A stretch of DNA of 64,000 nt from Aurantimonas aggregata (GTDB taxonomy: Bacteria; Pseudomonadota; Alphaproteobacteria; Rhizobiales; Rhizobiaceae). Both the position numbers and the translations under genes were made by a program. The notes under the pieces are model-generated. The model saw only the letters and a list, made by a program, of their open reading frames with translations, did not search any database and had not been told where the DNA came from. Positions 7,664 through 15,608 of this stretch are shown here, one piece after another. The stretch lies in assembly GCF_010500835.1 (NCBI RefSeq), contig NZ_JAAAMJ010000008.1, positions 1-64,000 on the forward strand, in the 5' to 3' direction. Numbering within the stretch: position 1 is the stretch's first letter; each line of letters begins with the position of its first letter.

Positions 7664-8716
7664 TCACTCCGTCCTGGCCGTACGCAGGCGGATGAAGCAA
7701 ACGCAATCCTGCGGTGCGAGTTGGATGCGCAGTGCCGCTCGCAGCGCGCGGAGGCCGAATGCACGCAGGTCGTCGTTGAAGTCGCCCGTCCGCGGAGACA
7801 GGGCAAGCGCCTCAATGCCCGCTGCTTCGGCGCGTTCGGTCAATGCCGCGAACGCCGTGTCGCCCGCGGCGTCGGCGTCGCGGGCGATGTAGAGCCGACG
7901 CAGCGCCGGCGGGAGCAGAAGGGCGGCAAGGTGGTTGGCCGAGAGCGCGGCAGCCATCGGCATGGCAGGCAGCGCACAGCGCAGAGACAGCATCGTCTCG
8001 ATGCCTTCGCCGACAGCGAGTACGTCGTCGACCGCACCAAAGCGGACGCCATGGCCGAGGAGACCGCCCATGGCCCGGCGCGGTGTGTCGACCGGCGCCT
8101 TGCCGGAGCCATCACGGGCAAGCCAGGTCCGATGCGACCCGGTGATGCGACCGTCGAGATCGGTGACGGCTGCGACCATCGCCGGCCAGGTCTCGGTCGG
8201 CGAATGCTCGTCCGGCCGATAGTAGCAGCGCGGATGGAACCGCAGCGCTCCCGCATCATGGATAGCCTTGATGCCGCGGTTGCGCAGGTAGGTCTCGACG
8301 AGCGTCCGGCGGATCGGCTGCGACATGGCGAAGAGCCGTCGCGCCGCTTCCGGCGATCCGGCGGGGACGGGTGTGCGAACGAGCTTTGGGGTTCGGCGCG
8401 GTTCCGCGCGCGGCAGGCTCAGAAAGCGCCGCGCCTCGTCGACGACGTCCTTGAAGTCGACGAGCCCGCAGCTCTCGCGGATCACGTCGAGCAGATCGCC
8501 ATATTCGGCTGAGGCGGCATCGGTCCAATGCCCGGCCGCACCAGGACCGGATTCCGGTCCGCTGAGCCGGACGAACATTGACCGGCCGGGCGTGTTGCGA
8601 ACGTCGCCCACAGTCCAGTAGCGACCCTGGCGTCGACCATTGGACAGGTAGTGCCGGCATACCGCCTCGGCACGGCAAGCCAGGCGGCGAGCCAGTTCAG
8701 AAGCGTCGCGGGGCAT
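7664..8716 (-). CDS. Toprim domain primase-like protein (complete copy)
   Basis: About 350 residues. The N-terminal region (20-65) contains AVCRHYLSNGRRQGRYWTVGD and GRSMFVRL. A middle region follows (SCGLVDFKDVVDEARRFLSLP), with a Cys/Tyr-containing RFHPRCYYRP near 160. The C-terminal Toprim domain has VGEGIETMLSL (Glu) and LYIARDADAAGD (DxD). The Toprim fold is the metal-binding catalytic fold of DnaG primases and topoisomerases; these element-borne proteins are expected to help replication or transfer. It is about 70 percent identical to the split copy whose pieces flank it. The ATG at 8716 overlaps the stop of the upstream N-terminal fragment (TGATG); GTG at 8719 is an alternative. Confidence 0.8.
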   Translation of the reverse strand: MPRDASELARRLACRAEAVCRHYLSNGRRQGRYWTVGDVRNTPGRSMFVRLSGPESGPGAAGHWTDAASAEYGDLLDVIRESCGLVDFKDVVDEARRFLSLPRAEPRRTPKLVRTPVPAGSPEAARRLFAMSQPIRRTLVETYLRNRGIKAIHDAGALRFHPRCYYRPDEHSPTETWPAMVAAVTDLDGRITGSHRTWLARDGSGKAPVDTPRRAMGGLLGHGVRFGAVDDVLAVGEGIETMLSLRCALPAMPMAAALSANHLAALLLPPALRRLYIARDADAAGDTAFAALTERAEAAGIEALALSPRTGDFNDDLRAFGLRALRAALRIQLAPQDCVCFIRLRTARTE

Positions 8717-9018
8717 CACGAGACCTCCCGCGCGCTGACATTATGTTGCGTAGAAGCCGTCGATCGTCTGCAGAACAGCGCCCAATCGCGGGAGCGCAAC
8801 ATAACCCTCGGCGCAACATATTCGGTCCATTTGCCCGCAGCGCCCTTGCCCGAGTCGCTGCCTTTCAGTCGTACGAACATCGAGCGACCGAGCGTGTTGT
8901 TGACGTCGCCGACCAGCCAGTAGCGGCCCTCACGGCGACCGTTGGAGAGATAGTGACGGCACACCGCCTCGGCGTCGCGCGCGAGACGATGCGCCAGGTG
9001 TGAAGCGTTGTCCGGCAT
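8716..9018 (-). pseudogene. Toprim primase-like protein, N-terminal part of a split gene
   Basis: The frame encodes 100 residues. The first about 65 (HRLARDAEAVCRHYLSNGRR through GRSMFVRLKG and GAAGKWTE) align closely with the N-terminus of the complete copy at 7664-8716. Similarity stops at about position 8822; the last 35 residues are unrelated and read through the inverted repeat at 8741-8804. The missing remainder of this gene is best matched by the fragment at 4764-5558. Its stop overlaps the start of the complete copy, so translation of the fragment may couple to that gene. A parB-like gene terminator at 9035-9062 lies immediately upstream. Confidence 0.75.
8741..8822. repeat. inverted and direct repeats at a Toprim gene break
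   Basis: TTATGTTGCG (8741-8750) and CGCAACATAA (8795-8804) form a perfect 10-bp inverted repeat enclosing 44 bases. GCGCAACATA occurs again at 8811-8820, a direct repeat 17 bases from the inner copy. The last copy sits where homology of the N-terminal Toprim fragment to its paralogue ends. This fits a recombination or insertion site, but no matching sequence was found at the other break near 5558. Confidence 0.55.
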
Positions 9019-9034
9019 CGCGTGCTCCGAAACG

Positions 9035-9062
9035 AAAAAGGCCCGCCGTTGCCGGCGGGCCC
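9035..9062 (-). terminator. intrinsic terminator after the parB-like gene
   Basis: On the minus strand GGCCCGCCG, CAAC-type loop and CGGCGGGCC form a 9-bp perfect stem followed by five T (9035-9039 read as A on plus). It lies about 25 bases after the parB-like stop and ends that transcript before the Toprim fragment. Confidence 0.85.
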
Positions 9063-9086
9063 AGGGGGACGGTTGCGTTGCTCCTC

Positions 9087-11219
9087 CTATTCGGCCGCGG
9101 TCGCGTGGGGTTCGAGCGCGACCGACTTATCCTCGGTCACTTCCTCGTCTTCCACCACGGCCGTTTCGCCGCCGTCCGCCGCCGTTTCTTCGCCGGCCGC
9201 ATCGGCGCCCGGCTCGGCGGGATCGACGGTGTCGGACTCAACGGCCTTCGGCGCGGTACGGCCAGGCGTGCGCAGCGGCTCCGGAAGCCATCCGCACCCG
9301 GCCAACAGCGTCTCCGCCTGTTCCGCCATCTCGACCTTCTTCAGGTGCTCGATGCGGTCGCCCGCACGCGCACCCTTCGCATCCCGCACCGCTGCGAGGA
9401 TGCGGGCCTTGGTCACGCGGCCGAGATAGTTGCCGATCGTCGGCGTCCAACCGGCGGCGACGATGTCGAGATCGACGGCCTGGGCCAAGCGGTCGGCATG
9501 GGCCAGGGCGCGAGGCTTGCGGTTGTGAGCCTCATAGATGGCGTTGACCGACAACGATACGCAGTGCGCGAACAGCGCCTGGCGGCTGTCGGTGTCGAAC
9601 GACATCAGCCCGTCCCAGAGATAGGCCGGCTCCTTGGGCAGGGAGGAGAGCCAAGCCTGATGCCGGGCGTCGAAAGCGACGGCAAGCGCGCTGTCCGCGA
9701 GGCCCGGCGCCTGAGCGCCAAATCCCGCACTCTTCACGTCGAGTTCCAGACAGGTGTCCTGCGCGTAGCGGTAGAACACCTGGAGGCACAGGGCGTGAAG
9801 CGCGGCGACGAAGGCGATGTCGGGATTCTCGCCCAAGGCGTGGCGAAGGGCCAGAGTACGGTGGGCGGTCAGCTCGGTCATCAGCCGGTCGGGGATCGGC
9901 TTGATACCATCGTCTTCCTCGGGCTCGTCTGCGGGAGGCTCCCCGCCTGCCGCCGCGCTCGCTTCGTCATCCTTGGCTTGCGTCGCGATCGCAGCCTCGT
10001 CGGTCGGATCGGTCTCGCCGTCGGCCTCGGGGGCGATCGGAAGTTCGTCCTCGGGGCGGACATAGCCGCGCTCGATGCGGAGCGTGCCCGAGCCGTCGAT
10101 GCTGATGAAGGCGCCAGCGCGCGCGACCTCTTCGGGATCGAAGACCTGTGGGCGATCATCGAAAGCGGAAAGCGCTGTCTCGATCTCGCCGAGCCGCTGA
10201 TCGACCTCGTCGGGCAGCTCGCCGGCTTCGGCGTAGGTCTCCTCCAGAGCGTCCATCTCGGCCTGCAGCGCATCACGGGTCGCCTGCTCTTCGTCGGTGA
10301 GCGGAAGCTGCTCGCCGCGCAGTTGCCGCAGGCCATAGGTGTGGCCGTAAGCAAAGTCGGGCGCGACTTCGATCCACTTCCAACCCTCGGCACGGATTGC
10401 TTCATACCGCGCGCGGAGCTTCTCGGCCACCAGCATGTCGAGGAGGCCGACATCCTGCAGCCAGCCGCCGTCATCGCCCTGGAACAGATCGCGCAGGATC
10501 ACGCCGCCAGCCTCGGTGTAGGCGTCGAGGCCGATGAACTGCGCGCGCTTGTCGGAGGCCCGCACCGCGCCCTCGGTCAGCATCCGGCGAATGACGTGCG
10601 GCTCCTTGGAGTGGGACTGGCTCAGGCGCTCGAACACCTGCTCCTGCCGCTCGTGGTCGCCGTTGACGGTGAACGCCATGAGCTGGTCGAGGGTCATGCC
10701 GTCGTCGGCATAGATGTCGAGGAGCTTGGGGGAGACCGACGCGAGGCGCAGGCGCTGTTTGACCACCGACACGGCGACGAAGAAGGCCGCGGCGATCTCC
10801 TCCTCGGATTGCCCCTTCTCGCGCAGCGTGAGGAAGGCCCGGAACTGGTCGAGCGGATGCAGCGGCGCGCGCTGGACATTCTCGGCGAGACTGTCCTCCT
10901 CCGGAATGCCGTCCTCGCGCACGACGCAGGGCACCGGCGCGGTCTTGGCCAAACGCTTCTGCTTGACCAAACGTTCGAGCGCACGGAAGCGGCGGCCGCC
11001 AGCCGGAATCTCGAACATGCCGGTCTCGACGCCGTCGGCGTCGCGGACCGGGCGCACGGTGATGCTTTGTAGGAGTGTGCGCCGGGCGATGTCCTCGGCC
11101 AGTTCCTCGATCGACACGCCGGCCTTGATCCGGCGGACATTGGACTGGCTCAGCACCAGCTTGTTGAAGGGGATGTCCCGCGATGAGGACAGGGTGATCT
11201 TCTTAACAGAAGTAGTCAT
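9087..11219 (-). CDS. long ParB/RepB-type partition-like protein
   Basis: The 710-residue protein begins with a ParB N-domain: FNKLVLSQSNVRRIKAGVSIEELAEDI (residues 18-45), IPAGGRRFRALERLV near 70 and SLAENVQRAPLHPLDQFRAF near 110, followed by a helix-turn-helix region (EEEIAAAFFVAVSVVKQRLRLA). Chromosomal ParB is about 300 residues; the extra 400 include an acidic, low-complexity stretch (about 400-460) and an acidic tail. Long ParB-like proteins of this kind are typical of alphaproteobacterial plasmids and conjugative elements, where they are annotated as ParB/RepB/Spo0J. No parA is adjacent, so a DNA-binding regulatory role is as likely as partition. The gene is preceded by the leader motif at 11235-11320 shared with the DUF932 gene. 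Confidence 0.85.
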   Translation of the reverse strand: MTTSVKKITLSSSRDIPFNKLVLSQSNVRRIKAGVSIEELAEDIARRTLLQSITVRPVRDADGVETGMFEIPAGGRRFRALERLVKQKRLAKTAPVPCVVREDGIPEEDSLAENVQRAPLHPLDQFRAFLTLREKGQSEEEIAAAFFVAVSVVKQRLRLASVSPKLLDIYADDGMTLDQLMAFTVNGDHERQEQVFERLSQSHSKEPHVIRRMLTEGAVRASDKRAQFIGLDAYTEAGGVILRDLFQGDDGGWLQDVGLLDMLVAEKLRARYEAIRAEGWKWIEVAPDFAYGHTYGLRQLRGEQLPLTDEEQATRDALQAEMDALEETYAEAGELPDEVDQRLGEIETALSAFDDRPQVFDPEEVARAGAFISIDGSGTLRIERGYVRPEDELPIAPEADGETDPTDEAAIATQAKDDEASAAAGGEPPADEPEEDDGIKPIPDRLMTELTAHRTLALRHALGENPDIAFVAALHALCLQVFYRYAQDTCLELDVKSAGFGAQAPGLADSALAVAFDARHQAWLSSLPKEPAYLWDGLMSFDTDSRQALFAHCVSLSVNAIYEAHNRKPRALAHADRLAQAVDLDIVAAGWTPTIGNYLGRVTKARILAAVRDAKGARAGDRIEHLKKVEMAEQAETLLAGCGWLPEPLRTPGRTAPKAVESDTVDPAEPGADAAGEETAADGGETAVVEDEEVTEDKSVALEPHATAAE

Positions 11220-11234
11220 CGGGATGTACTCCGC

Positions 11235-11320
11235 GACGGGCGGCCGAAAGACTCTCTCTCGGCCTCCAACCCGTCACGAAGCGAGCGCAGCCCTCTTCCT
11301 CTAGGAGGCGGGGGCTGCGC
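11235..11320 (-). ncRNA. candidate structured 5' leader of the parB-like gene (copy 1)
   Basis: Directly upstream of the parB-like start, two hairpins can form: GACGGG/CCCGTC (11235-11240 with 11270-11275, loop 29) and GCGCAGCCC/GGGCTGCGC (11285-11293 with 11312-11320, loop 18). The sequence between them, including CTCTCTCTCGG and CCCTCTTCCTCTAGG (plus strand), is nearly identical to the leader of the DUF932 gene at 12595-12677. The second stems differ in sequence between copies but both pair, a small sign of conserved structure. Whether it acts as RNA, as an operator or as a recombination site is unknown. Confidence 0.5.
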
Positions 11321-11369
11321 AGAAGCGGAAAGGCGCGGAGCCGCAAAGTCGGCTCCACGCCTCCCGATA

Positions 11370-12581
11370 TTACCGGACGCTGGACAGAAGCTTCGCGGCC
11401 TTGCTCTCCAGCTCCAGCCGCGAATCCTGATGCGGCTTGGTGCGGGCAAGCGCCGTGATCCCCTGGACGAAGTCGAAGATCGATTCCGGCGGGCGCCCTT
11501 CTTCCTCCAGTACGGTGGCGATGATCTTCTCGGTCTCGGGGCGCGAGAAGCCGCGCTTGCGCAAGAAGCTCTCGCGATCGTCATCCTTGCGGGCGACTAT
11601 CTGTTCGCGAGCGGCCCTGATCCCGGCCAGAAACGGCGCGGGCGACGACGTGGCGAAGCGTTCCAGCGCGGGCGCCGCCTGATGCGCGAAGCGGTGGCTG
11701 GCGAACTTGCTGTGGCGGATCGAGATCTCCTCGAAGCCCTCGGCGCCCCAGATGTTGCGGTTCATGCAAACCGCGCGGAGGTAGAAGGACGCCATGCCGA
11801 GGGTCTTCGACCCCACCTCGCTGTTCCAGCAATAGAAGCCCCGAAAGTAGAGGTCGGGATCGCCGTTGGGGAGGCGGCCGGCCTCGATCGGATGGGCGTC
11901 GTCGACCAGGAAAAGGAAGACGTCGCGATCGGACGCATAGAGCGTGGTGGTATCGTTGGTCACTTCGACGAACGGGTTGTGCGTCATGGTCGACCAGTCG
12001 AGCAGGCCCGGCACCTTCCATCGGGTGTCGCCCGTCCCCTCGCCGGCGATCTTCATGACCGCGGCGACCAGCTCGTGGTCCCAGATGCGGCCATAGTCCG
12101 GGCCGGTGACGGCGCGCAGTTCGATCCGTCCGTCATCCGCCTCCAACGTCTTCACCAGTTCGGCACGGTGCGAGAGCAGTCCATGCTGCATGTTGATTCC
12201 GGCAAGCGGCGCGGGGAGCTGCCGCATGTAGCCGGCCGGCGCGCCGACCAGGCTGCACATCTGGCCGAACGACCAGTGCGTCGGAGCAACGGACTCGTCG
12301 CGGCCCGGGACGATAAGCGCCAGGCGTTCGGCGTTGTCGCGACTTGCTTCGACGCGGATGGCGCGGGATTCGACGGTGCGGGCGGTGGCTTGATCAGCGC
12401 GTGCGCGAACGGCGGCGTAGAGATCGCTAAGCGACAGGTAGCGCTCGTCGTCGGGCCGCGAGAACCATTCGGACGACACCCGTCCGATTCGCTCGCCTCG
12501 CGAAATGTCGACTTTATATCCGGCAGAAGCTGTCGATGGGCCGAAGGCGTCTCGCTCGGCGATGGTGGTTATCTGGGTCAT
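11370..12581 (-). CDS. DUF932 domain protein
   Basis: The 403-residue protein matches DUF932, a family common on phages, plasmids and conjugative elements whose function is unsettled. Landmarks are THWSFGQMCSLVGAPAGYM near 105, RAVTGPDYGRIWDHEL near 155, a DRDVFLFLVDD segment near 215 and FYLRAVCMNRNIWG near 270. The start at 12581 gives MTQITTIAERDAFG. It is read in the same direction as the parB-like gene and is about 150 bases upstream of it, with the parB leader lying between. Its own upstream region carries a second copy of that leader, which suggests the two genes are controlled alike. Confidence 0.85.
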   Translation of the reverse strand: MTQITTIAERDAFGPSTASAGYKVDISRGERIGRVSSEWFSRPDDERYLSLSDLYAAVRARADQATARTVESRAIRVEASRDNAERLALIVPGRDESVAPTHWSFGQMCSLVGAPAGYMRQLPAPLAGINMQHGLLSHRAELVKTLEADDGRIELRAVTGPDYGRIWDHELVAAVMKIAGEGTGDTRWKVPGLLDWSTMTHNPFVEVTNDTTTLYASDRDVFLFLVDDAHPIEAGRLPNGDPDLYFRGFYCWNSEVGSKTLGMASFYLRAVCMNRNIWGAEGFEEISIRHSKFASHRFAHQAAPALERFATSSPAPFLAGIRAAREQIVARKDDDRESFLRKRGFSRPETEKIIATVLEEEGRPPESIFDFVQGITALARTKPHQDSRLELESKAAKLLSSVR

Positions 12582-12594
12582 GGCTGAATCTCCA

Positions 12595-12677
12595 TGACGG
12601 GCCGGCCGGGAGCCTCTCTCTCGACCCTCAACCCGTCACGGCGACAGCCGCAGCCCTCTTCCTCTAGGTGGTCGCCG
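12595..12677 (-). ncRNA. candidate structured 5' leader of the DUF932 gene (copy 2)
   Basis: TGACGGG/CCCGTCA (12595-12601 with 12632-12638, loop 30) and CGGCGAC/GTCGCCG (12639-12645 with 12671-12677, loop 25) are perfect stems. Loop sequences CTCTCTCTCG and GCAGCCCTCTTCCTCTAGG are shared with the parB-like leader at 11235-11320. The leader ends about 14 bases before the DUF932 start codon, so it would lie within the mRNA or cover its translation start region. Confidence 0.5.
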
Positions 12678-12773
12678 GATACCCAGACCGCCGATTACCT
12701 GTCTCTCTTCGCCACAGCACGATGACGTGCGGTTTTGGTTGCACGACGCACCATCGCGCGGCTCCTTTGCGGC

Positions 12774-13016
12774 ATGACTCAGAAGCGGCGACGTGCGCGC
12801 CGGGTCCGGCCTGTCTGGTCTGGCGCTCCTGAAGACCTTTTCGATTATGCGCAGCCGACCGCACCCCGCGCGGGCAGGTCGCGCGTGTGTTCGGAGGAGG
12901 CGATCACGGTGACAGACGACTGGCCCGAGGTGGTGCCGATCACCGAGACCGAGTTGCGAGTGATGGAAGGCCACCTCGCCGAGGTGCTTGACGCGATCTT
13001 CGGGCCGCGCGCCTAA
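12774..13016 (+). CDS. 80-residue protein, unknown
   Basis: The product starts MTQKRRRARRVRPVWSG with a strongly basic N-terminus and has an acidic C-terminal half (VPITETELRVMEGHLAEVLDAIFG) likely to form a helix. The charge pattern looks like a real small protein rather than a chance frame. It is divergent from the DUF932 gene and lies just before the toxin-antitoxin pair. The ribosome binding site is weak and no family is recognised. Confidence 0.4.
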   Translation: MTQKRRRARRVRPVWSGAPEDLFDYAQPTAPRAGRSRVCSEEAITVTDDWPEVVPITETELRVMEGHLAEVLDAIFGPRA

Positions 13017-13034
13017 AGCACGAATGGAAAGGGC

Positions 13035-13063
13035 TTGAATTGTTAGTCGATATGACGTACATT
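13035..13063 (+). promoter_or_regulatory. possible promoter of the toxin-antitoxin/recombinase operon
   Basis: TTGAAT (13035-13040), a 17-base spacer and TACATT (13058-13063) lie in a short AT-richer patch between the 80-residue protein and the antitoxin start. The fit is moderate. No clear palindrome for the expected antitoxin-toxin repressor complex was seen. Confidence 0.4.
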
Positions 13064-13099
13064 GTTGGGGAAATATAGCCCATGCGAGGAGCGCCCCCA

Positions 13100-13405
13100 A
13101 TGCCGGGCAAGCAGACTAAGATCGAACGGGAGACGCCGAATCGCGTCGAACGTCTTGGATTCCGTCTCGACGAAGAGACGAAGGACCTTATCGAGAGGGC
13201 CGCGCATCTGTCACGGCGCAAGGTCAGCGACTTCTGCGTGACCGCGCTGACCGATACCGCGCGCCGGACAATCGCGGAGCATGAGGCGCTGGTGCTGTCC
13301 GACCGTGACCGCACCGCGTTCTTCGACGCGCTGGTCAATCCGCCTGAGCCGAGCGAACGGCTGGTCCGTGCTCTGGCCGAGCACAAGCGCCGGGTCGCTT
13401 CCTGA
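13100..13405 (+). CDS. tacA: TacA-type (DUF1778) antitoxin
   Basis: The 101-residue protein has a ribbon-helix-helix N-domain: RVERLGFRLDEETKDLIERAAHLSRRKVSDFCVTALTD (residues 13-50), followed by a tail that ends ALVNPPEPSERLVRALAEHKRR, the segment that wraps the toxin in characterised TacA proteins. It is followed after 2 bases by the GNAT toxin gene. The family neutralises its toxin and represses the operon. The start at 13100 is chosen over 13082 because AGGAG lies about 9 bases upstream. Confidence 0.85.
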   Translation: MPGKQTKIERETPNRVERLGFRLDEETKDLIERAAHLSRRKVSDFCVTALTDTARRTIAEHEALVLSDRDRTAFFDALVNPPEPSERLVRALAEHKRRVAS

Positions 13406-13407
13406 GC

Positions 13408-13929
13408 ATGGCGACGCCTCGGCCAGATTTGAAGATCGAGGCGCTCGCGTCGCATCACGACCGCGACGGCTTTTCCTGCGGCGTCGACAGCCTCGACCGT
13501 TATCTCCGGACGCAGGCGAGCCAGGATGTTCGCCGTAAGGCGAACGGTGTCTTCATTCTGCTCGAGCCGGACAAGCCGGATGTCGTGCTGGGCTATTATA
13601 CGCTATGCGCGACCGGCCTGGCGCAAGGCGACGTGCCGGCCGTCGCCCGCAAGCACGTCCCGCGCTATCCGCTGGTCAGCGCCACGCTGGTCGGACGGCT
13701 GGCGGTCTCCGAAGCGCGGCAGGGCGAACGCTTGGGCGCGGTGCTTCTCGCCGACGCCGTGCGGCGCGCATATGCGAGCGCGGCCACGGTCGGCTCCTCG
13801 ATGCTGGTGGTCGACGCGATCAATGAGCGCGCCGCCGCTTTTTACGAAGGAAACGGCTTCGTGCGCCTACCGGACTCGCTCCGATTGTTGCTGCCGATGC
13901 ACGCGATCCAGCGATTGGTGGAACCATGA
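13408..13929 (+). CDS. tacT: TacT-type GNAT toxin
   Basis: The 173-residue GNAT-fold protein has the TacT pattern: IEALASHHDRDGFSCGVDSLDRYL near the N-terminus, GYYTLCATGLAQG and the acetyl-CoA-binding region VGRLAVSEARQGERLGAVLLADA (about 90-115), ending NGFVRLPDS. TacT enzymes acetylate the amino group of aminoacyl-tRNAs and block translation until the antitoxin binds. Its gene overlaps the recombinase start by 4 bases (ATGA), making an antitoxin-toxin-recombinase operon. The catalytic Tyr (AAAFYEGNGF) is present, so the toxin is likely active. Confidence 0.85.
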   Translation: MATPRPDLKIEALASHHDRDGFSCGVDSLDRYLRTQASQDVRRKANGVFILLEPDKPDVVLGYYTLCATGLAQGDVPAVARKHVPRYPLVSATLVGRLAVSEARQGERLGAVLLADAVRRAYASAATVGSSMLVVDAINERAAAFYEGNGFVRLPDSLRLLLPMHAIQRLVEP

Positions 13930-15608
13930 CCGACGTAGCACCTGCATCGCCTGACGTGACGGCTGCGCCTGCGATTGTGAAGGCGGCGCTCTATTTGCGG
14001 GTCTCGACTGGCCGACAGGCGGAGAGTGATCTTTCGATCCCCGATCAGCGCCGCCAGATCACGGCCTATTGCGTCGCCAAGGGCTGGGACATCGCGGTTG
14101 AATTCGTCGAGCCGGGCAACACCGCCACCGACGACCGCCGGCCGGCATTCCAAGCGATGATCGACGCGGCGCTGGTGAAGCCGCCGACCTTCACCGTCAT
14201 CATCGTCCACTCATTCTCGCGCTTCTTCCGCGATCAATTCCAGTTCGAATTCTATGTCCGCAAGCTCGCCAAGAACGGCGTTCGGCTGATCTCCATCACG
14301 CAGGACCTCGGCGACGATCCGATGAGCGTGATGATGCGTCAGATCATGACGTTGTTCGACGAATATCAGTCGAAGGAAAACGCCAAGCATACGCTGCGCG
14401 CCATGAAGGAGAACGCACGCCAGGGCTATTGGAATGGCGCGTTGCCGCCGATCGGCTACCGCATTGTCGCCGCCGAGCAGCGTGGCGCGAAGATCAAAAA
14501 GAAAATTGAGATCGATCCCATCCACGCCGACACGGTGCGCCTGATCTACAGGCTGGCGCTCAATGGTGACGGCGACAGAGGCCCGTTGGGGATCAAGTCG
14601 ATCACTACCTATCTCAACGACCGCGACATCCGCACTCGCGACGGCGGCCGCTGGGGCATCGCCTCGGTGCATCAGATCCTCACACGCACGACCTATATCG
14701 GCCAGCACCGATTCAATACGCGCGACCACAAGACGCGCACGGCCAAGCCCGAAGCCGAGCACGCGGTTATGGACGTTCCACCGATCATCACCGAAGCGGA
14801 GTTCGAGGCCGTCCGGGCGGCGCTGAAGGCGCGCAGCCCTCAATGGATGCCGCCACGCGCGGTGAGCGGTCCGACCCTGCTGACTGGAATTTGCTTCTGC
14901 GCATCCTGCGGCGGTGCGATGACGCTGCGAACCGGCAAGGGCAGCGCAGGCGGCATGTATCGCTACTATACCTGCTCGACGAAGGCGCGGCAGGGCGAGC
15001 GGGGTTGTCGCGGCCTGACGGTGCCGATGGACAAGCTCGACCGCGCCGTCGTCGATCACCTGGAATGGCGGCTGCTCGATCCGGTGCGTTTGACGACGAT
15101 GATGGATCAATTGCTTGAGCGACGTGAGGAATGGAATGAACGCCGTCGCGGGCACATCGCGGAACTGCGAAAGCGCGCCAGCGAAGCGGAAGCGAAGTTG
15201 AAGCGCCTTTACGAAGCGATCGAGAACGGCGTGGTCGACATGGCCGACTCGTCGCTGAAAGGTCGCATCGCAGAACTCACCGCGGTACGCGCCCAGGCGC
15301 AGGCTGATGCGGAACGCGCAACTTCCGCGGTGGAGCGCCTCGGGCCCGCGATCACGTCGGACAGTTTGCGGCGGTTCGTGCTCGCGGCTCGACGCAAGCT
15401 GCGGAACGAAGATGGAACCTATCGGCGGGACCATTTGCGTGCGCTCGCGCAACGCGTCGAGGTCGTCGACCCGACTGAGATTCGCATCTTGGGCTCGAAA
15501 ACCGAACTGCTACGGACACTTGCCGCCGCTGCAAGCGTAGAATCGGCGGCTGCTGGCGTTCGCAGTTTTATACCGAAGTGGCGCACCCGACACGATTCGA
15601 ACCTGTGA
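13926..15608 (+). CDS. large serine recombinase
   Basis: The 560-residue protein has a catalytic resolvase domain (residues 18-165) with ALYLRVSTGRQ (Ser27 nucleophile) and SFSRFFRDQFQFEFY, a recombinase domain (about 180-290, PPIGYRI...GPLGIKSITTYLNDRDI), a zinc ribbon with CASCGG and later C residues (about 325-370) and a coiled-coil region (about 395-465). This is the layout of phage and conjugative-element integrases. The last residues (WRTRHDSNL) are encoded by the tRNA-Arg 3'-end copy at 15579-15612, so the gene ends in the attachment region. Its start overlaps the TacT stop. It is the likely integrase of the accessory element to its left. Confidence 0.9.
   Translation: MTDVAPASPDVTAAPAIVKAALYLRVSTGRQAESDLSIPDQRRQITAYCVAKGWDIAVEFVEPGNTATDDRRPAFQAMIDAALVKPPTFTVIIVHSFSRFFRDQFQFEFYVRKLAKNGVRLISITQDLGDDPMSVMMRQIMTLFDEYQSKENAKHTLRAMKENARQGYWNGALPPIGYRIVAAEQRGAKIKKKIEIDPIHADTVRLIYRLALNGDGDRGPLGIKSITTYLNDRDIRTRDGGRWGIASVHQILTRTTYIGQHRFNTRDHKTRTAKPEAEHAVMDVPPIITEAEFEAVRAALKARSPQWMPPRAVSGPTLLTGICFCASCGGAMTLRTGKGSAGGMYRYYTCSTKARQGERGCRGLTVPMDKLDRAVVDHLEWRLLDPVRLTTMMDQLLERREEWNERRRGHIAELRKRASEAEAKLKRLYEAIENGVVDMADSSLKGRIAELTAVRAQAQADAERATSAVERLGPAITSDSLRRFVLAARRKLRNEDGTYRRDHLRALAQRVEVVDPTEIRILGSKTELLRTLAAAASVESAAAGVRSFIPKWRTRHDSNL

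Noticed and set aside
7495-7695. Short plus-strand frame [14 protein letters not shown] after the two-helix protein
   Set aside because: It runs into the end of the Toprim gene, has no domain, and looks like chance coding after the cargo; a decayed gene cannot be excluded.
9000-11072. 690-codon plus-strand frame opposite the parB-like gene
   Set aside because: The minus strand carries ParB motifs and a matching terminator and leader; the plus frame has no recognisable features.
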